Below, piece by piece: positions 6,442 to 8,411 of a stretch of DNA of 8,411 bases. How positions within the stretch are numbered: position 1 is the stretch's first letter; every line of letters starts with the position of its first letter. Origin of the DNA: Oscillospiraceae bacterium (GTDB taxonomy: Bacteria > Bacillota > Clostridia > Oscillospirales > UBA929); the NCBI GenBank assembly GCA_031271325.1, contig JAISVY010000008.1:1-8411 (forward strand). Direction: 5' to 3'. Below the pieces are notes generated by a model that was given only the letters and a program-made list of their open reading frames with translations, was not told where the DNA came from and searched no databases. The translations under genes were made by a program, and so were the position numbers.

Positions 6442-7037
6442 ACCGTTCCCGCTCTGCTAAGCGGTAAGAGCCGCAGCAGCACACGCCCGATGATGCAGCG
6501 TCTGTCGACAAAACCGATACTCCGGTCCCGGCTGTCGCGGGAACCGTTGCGGTTATCGCCCATCAGGAAATACTGCCCGGGCGGCACGGTGAGGGCGGTG
6601 TCCATCGAACCGTTCCAGCGCCACACCTCGTCCCGGATATAATCGCTTTCGTTCTGCGGTATATTGTTGATATACAGTATGCCGTCTTCAAAGCGGATCT
6701 CGTCTCCGGGGACGCCGATGACACGCTTGACAAAGGGCTTGTAGTTGCCGGTTTCCGGGTCGTAGGAGCTTTCTACGTTGAACTTGGAAAACATGACGAT
6801 GTCGCCTTTTTGGGGGGTATAGAAGAGGTTGGAAATCAACAGCATGTCGTTTTCCTGCAGCGTTTCCAGCATCGACGTCTGCCGCACGGAAAAAACGCTC
6901 GCGACAAACACAAAAATCAGCACGATACCGACAATCGCGCTGACCAGCGACTGCGCCCATTCGTACAATTCCTTGGCCATATCCAGTTTTTCTTTGGGTT
7001 CTCTCTGCTCTTCCGGTTGAACGATGTTCTCATCCAT
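6438..7037 (-). CDS. lepB: Signal peptidase I, second copy of tandem pair
   Basis: This is a membrane-bound serine/lysine protease that removes signal peptides from secreted proteins. The 199 residues have a polar N-terminal cytoplasmic stretch, one transmembrane segment (about 31-49) and the catalytic serine S55 in VRQTSM. Next come GDIVMF, the catalytic lysine K104 in PFVKRVIGVPGD, and the GDNRNGSRDSR box (160-170), ending with GFVDRRCIIGRV. The usual proline two residues after the SM pair is replaced by Glu (SMLETL). A short insertion with YDPETGNYKPF precedes the lysine region and is shared with the other copy. Gap-free hand alignment with the neighbouring copy gives 109 identities in 173 positions. 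AAAGGAG lies 11 nt before the ATG. The gene starts 29 nt after the first lepB and overlaps rbgA by 4 nt. Confidence 0.94.
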   Translation of the reverse strand: MDENIVQPEEQREPKEKLDMAKELYEWAQSLVSAIVGIVLIFVFVASVFSVRQTSMLETLQENDMLLISNLFYTPQKGDIVMFSKFNVESSYDPETGNYKPFVKRVIGVPGDEIRFEDGILYINNIPQNESDYIRDEVWRWNGSMDTALTVPPGQYFLMGDNRNGSRDSRDRSIGFVDRRCIIGRVLLRLLPLSRAGTV

Positions 7038-7066
7038 CGGTGTTCCGGCTCCTTTCCGTGTTGGAA

Positions 7067-7630
7067 CTACACTGTACCGATCCGGTTCAGCGGCAGAATG
7101 CGAAACAGCACACGCCCCAAAAGACTGCGCCGGTCAACGAAGCCGATCTCTACAGAGCGGCTGTCGTGAGAGGCGTTGCGGTTATCGCCCATCAGAAAAT
7201 ACTGCCCGGGCGGCACGGTAAAGGTTTCCGGCATACCGCCGCGCCATATCCATTTGCGCTCTTTGAGGTAACCGCTCTCATCCTGCAGCACTTCGTTGAT
7301 GTACAGCTTCCCGTTGACAAACTGCAGCTCGTCGTTCGGAAGACCGATCACACGCTTGACAAAGGGCGTGTATTTACCCGTATCCGGGTCGTAGGAATCC
7401 TCTAAGCCGTATTCGGCGAACAAAACGATGTCGCCTCTCTGCGGCGTGTAAAACAGATTGGATACGATCAGCCTGTCATACGCCAAAAGAGAGTTCTCCA
7501 TCGAAGATTCCCGGACGCTGAACTCGCCGGCGATGAAGACGAACACCAGCGTAATCCCTACAATCGCGCCGACCAGCGACTGCGCCCAATCATGAATCGC
7601 CCGCGCGACATTTGCTTTACCGCCGGTCAT
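7067..7630 (-). CDS. lepB: Signal peptidase I, first copy of tandem pair
   Basis: A 187-residue type I signal peptidase with a single N-terminal transmembrane segment (about 17-36). The catalytic serine is S43 in VRESSMENSL, followed by GDIVLF, the catalytic lysine K92 in PFVKRVIGLPND, and GDNRNASHDSR (148-158) with GFVDRRSLLGRV. Here too the proline expected after SM is missing (SMENSL), but both catalytic residues are present, so it should be active. It is about 63 percent identical to the following lepB, indicating a gene duplication, and it lacks most of that copy's polar N-terminal extension. The ATG at 7630 has an extended Shine-Dalgarno AGGGTGATC 5 nt upstream, and a 13-residue Arg-rich reading frame ends over it as ATGA. 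It probably belongs to the rplS operon, but the 365-nt structured gap may allow separate control. Confidence 0.94.
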   Translation of the reverse strand: MTGGKANVARAIHDWAQSLVGAIVGITLVFVFIAGEFSVRESSMENSLLAYDRLIVSNLFYTPQRGDIVLFAEYGLEDSYDPDTGKYTPFVKRVIGLPNDELQFVNGKLYINEVLQDESGYLKERKWIWRGGMPETFTVPPGQYFLMGDNRNASHDSRSVEIGFVDRRSLLGRVLFRILPLNRIGTV

Positions 7631-7668
7631 ATGAAGATCACCCTCTCCGGTTTGCGACGGCGCGGCAT
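7627..7668 (-). CDS. Possible 13-residue leader peptide overlapping the lepB start
   Basis: A minus-strand ATG at 7666-7668 opens a frame reading MPRRRKPERVIFI. Its TGA overlaps the lepB ATG in the ATGA configuration (7627-7630). The lepB ribosome binding site is inside it. It has no evident ribosome binding site of its own, and its ATG lies in the 14-bp palindrome. It resembles, in frame, the start of a longer ORF further upstream (MARYRKLEREVF; 7 of 12 identical). It may be a leader peptide, a decayed duplicate or chance; translation is not shown. Confidence 0.25.
   Translation of the reverse strand: MPRRRKPERVIFI
7636..7648 (-). promoter_or_regulatory. Extended Shine-Dalgarno site of the first lepB
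   Basis: On the minus strand GGAGAGGGTGATC ends 5 nt before ATG 7630. Its AGGGTGATC part is nearly the full anti-16S complement, an unusually long match. Confidence 0.75.
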
Positions 7669-7679
7669 AGGCGCCTATG
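7666..7679. promoter_or_regulatory. Perfect 14-bp palindrome upstream of lepB
   Basis: CATAGGCGCCTATG is its own reverse complement and lies 36-49 nt before the first lepB start. A half-degenerate copy (CATAGGCACCTGC) begins at 7864. It could be a binding site for a dimeric regulator or simply part of a repeat. A TATAAG (-10 like) stands just upstream on the minus strand at 7690-7695 with no good -35. Confidence 0.35.
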
Positions 7680-7697
7680 GGAACAGGTTCTTATAGT

Positions 7698-7726
7698 TAA
7701 GCCGGAACGAAGAACGTTCCGGCTTA
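7698..7726. terminator. Strong 12-bp hairpin between rplS and lepB
   Basis: TAAGCCGGAACG pairs perfectly with CGTTCCGGCTTA around an AAGAA loop. Stability is that of an intrinsic terminator, but no T-run follows on either strand, so it may instead be an mRNA-stabilising, processing or attenuating structure. One arm recurs next to the rplS stop codon (7982-7993), suggesting this was once the hairpin directly after rplS. Confidence 0.5.
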
Positions 7727-7993
7727 GACTGAAGACATAGTCGTGCAGCCATGCACCGTTTTGCCCGGCAAGTTCGAAAAACTTCACAAAATTGTGATTT
7801 TGCTCCAGTTTTCCTTATTCGTGTCACTCTAAAAACCTCCCGCTCCAGCTTGCGATACCGCGCCATAGGCACCTGCTCGCAAGCGCTACGCTCGTTCGCC
7901 TAGCGGCGAACATGAGGTTTTTAGAGCTTCTTTATTGACAACTCGCTTCGCTCGGAGCAAAACGGTTTTGCCTGCAACCTTGTTCCGGCTTAG
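7716..7993. repeat. 254-nt segment bounded by 12-nt direct repeats
   Basis: GTTCCGGCTTAG occurs at 7716-7727 and again at 7982-7993, 3 nt from the rplS stop codon, enclosing 254 nt. Removing the segment with one repeat would place the strong 7698-7726 hairpin right after rplS. That is the pattern expected of an insertion with target duplication. No terminal inverted repeats or transposase are present, so it is not a recognisable IS element. Recombination between repeats is an equally possible origin. Confidence 0.45.
7827..7926. repeat. 100-nt structured element closed by a 13-bp inverted repeat
   Basis: CTCTAAAAACCTC (7827-7839) and GAGGTTTTTAGAG (7914-7926) are perfectly complementary. Inside are GCTTGCGA/TCGCAAGC (7848-7855 with 7877-7884) and GTTCGCC/GGCGAAC (7894-7900 with 7905-7911, TAGC loop). 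The whole can fold as a closing stem with two side hairpins. It could be a small palindromic mobile repeat, a structured RNA, or a transcription-control element. No known RNA family is recognised. Confidence 0.5.
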
Positions 7994-7995
7994 CG

Positions 7996-8337
7996 TCAGA
8001 TGCGGATTTTAACTTTGGCGCTCTTGCCGACGCGGCTACGCAGGTAATAGAGCTTTGCGCGGCGGACGCGTCCGTGGCGCATAACCTCCACCCGGGCGAT
8101 GTTCGGCGCGTGAACCGGGAAGACTTTTTCCACGCCGATGCCGTAAGAAACACGGCGCACGGTGAATGTCTCGCTGATGCCGCCGTGCTTTTTCGCGATC
8201 ACCAAACCTTCAAAAACCTGCACGCGTTCACGCGCACCCTCCTTGATGCGCACATGCACACGCACCATGTCGCCGATCTCGACGGTAGGCGGGTCTTGTT
8301 TGAGCTGGCTTTCGGTAAGCGCTTTGATGTAATCCAT
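7996..8337 (-). CDS. rplS: 50S ribosomal protein L19
   Basis: The 113-residue product is a full-length L19, located at the 30S-50S interface. Diagnostic stretches are PTVEIGDMVRVHVRIKEGARERVQVFEGLVIA, the GGISETFTVRRVSYGIGVEKVFPVHAPNI core and the basic end VRRAKLYYLRSRVGKSAKVK. Length matches the usual 113-118 residues. The ATG at 8337 has AAGGGG at 8344-8349, 6 nt upstream. In Firmicutes rplS follows rpsP, rimM and trmD, which would lie beyond the right edge, and is followed by lepB/rbgA/rnhB as here. Its ribosome binding site can be masked by an upstream stem, suggesting feedback control. Confidence 0.98.
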   Translation of the reverse strand: MDYIKALTESQLKQDPPTVEIGDMVRVHVRIKEGARERVQVFEGLVIAKKHGGISETFTVRRVSYGIGVEKVFPVHAPNIARVEVMRHGRVRRAKLYYLRSRVGKSAKVKIRI

Positions 8338-8405
8338 AGATACCCCTTCTTTCTCGTGCTTTCATGGGGTATCCCCAGAGGAAAGCCGGTCTGCGGACGC
8401 GCTTT
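8338..8405 (-). promoter_or_regulatory. rplS 5' leader with SD-sequestering stem (possible L19 leader)
   Basis: On the transcript, GATACCCC (8373-8366) is perfectly complementary to GGGGTATC (8346-8339), which includes the GGGG of the rplS ribosome binding site; the loop is 19 nt. The same CCCC can instead pair with GGGG at 8376-8373 around a 3-nt loop, which would free the site, so the two states exclude each other. A further possible helix AAAGC/GCTTT with GTC/GAC and a CGCA loop lies upstream (about 8382-8405). L19 leaders that mediate autoregulation are known in low-GC Gram-positives; whether this matches that family needs a covariance search. Confidence 0.5.
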
Positions 8406-8411
8406 GCGACC

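Larger units (their letters stand above)
7631..7995. other. 365-nt structured gap without a recognised gene
   Basis: No recognised protein family is seen here. The gap contains the repeats and hairpins listed separately. It also has a short hairpin GCAAAA/TTTTGC (7957-7971) and small inverted repeats GTGCA/TGCAC (7743-7756) and TCACAA/TTGTGA (7784-7797). A 65-codon minus-strand frame (7675-7872) exists. It is Arg-rich, uses AGA, ATA, ACA and CGA codons unlike neighbouring genes, and is mostly made of the repeat structures, so it is not called as a gene. The local composition is more AT-rich around 7770-7840 than the surrounding genes. Confidence 0.7.

Noticed and set aside
7935..7940. TTGACA, a consensus -35 on the plus strand.
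   Set aside because: No -10 box at the right distance and no plus-strand gene downstream, only antisense to rplS.
8230..8365. An upstream ATG frame in the rplS leader (ATG 8363-8365) overlapping rplS out of frame.
   Set aside because: No ribosome binding site and the frame runs through rplS coding sequence in the wrong phase.

Overview
This is a GC-rich bacterial chromosomal segment whose gene content and order point to a Gram-positive member of the class Clostridia, probably an Oscillospiraceae/Ruminococcaceae-like anaerobe. The main support is the minus-strand series rplS - lepB - lepB - rbgA - rnhB - yraN, a conserved Firmicutes ribosome-biogenesis neighbourhood, together with strong AGGAGG-type ribosome binding sites and a DUF1540 small cysteine protein. 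The taxonomic call is an inference from gene order and protein style, not from a marker-gene comparison.

Layout. At the left edge is the 3' part of a GNAT acetyltransferase (plus strand, start outside the window). A well-formed extended -10 promoter follows and drives nfeD plus a stomatin/slipin SPFH gene, which together are a classic membrane-microdomain pair. They are separated by an unusual 140-nt spacer with three GC-rich hairpins. A strong bidirectional hairpin at 2125-2154 separates this unit from a convergent calcineurin-like metallophosphoesterase (minus strand). That gene is divergent from a tiny DUF1540 gene (plus strand), which is followed by a short palindromic intergenic element.

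From about 3160 to the right end everything is on the minus strand and is transcribed right to left: rplS, two tandem signal peptidase I genes, rbgA, rnhB, yraN and thrC. The junctions lepB1/rbgA (GTGA), rbgA/rnhB (ATGA) and rnhB/yraN (8 nt) overlap, so these genes are almost certainly one translationally coupled operon. rplS, rbgA and rnhB serve the 50S subunit, its late assembly, and genome RNA removal. The two LepB proteins mature secreted proteins. ThrC at the operon tail makes threonine.

The most unusual part is the 365-nt gap between rplS and the first lepB (7631-7995). It holds a strong 12-bp-stem hairpin, a 254-nt segment bounded by perfect 12-nt direct repeats, a 100-nt element closed by a perfect 13-bp inverted repeat, a 14-bp perfect palindrome, an imperfect 44-nt repeat that copies the lepB leader, and a short Arg-rich ORF overlapping the lepB start by ATGA. 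The rplS leader also contains a stem that would sequester its own Shine-Dalgarno sequence, next to a mutually exclusive small hairpin, as expected of an L19-type autoregulatory leader. I did not find a CRISPR array, tRNA, rRNA, transposase or clear defence system.
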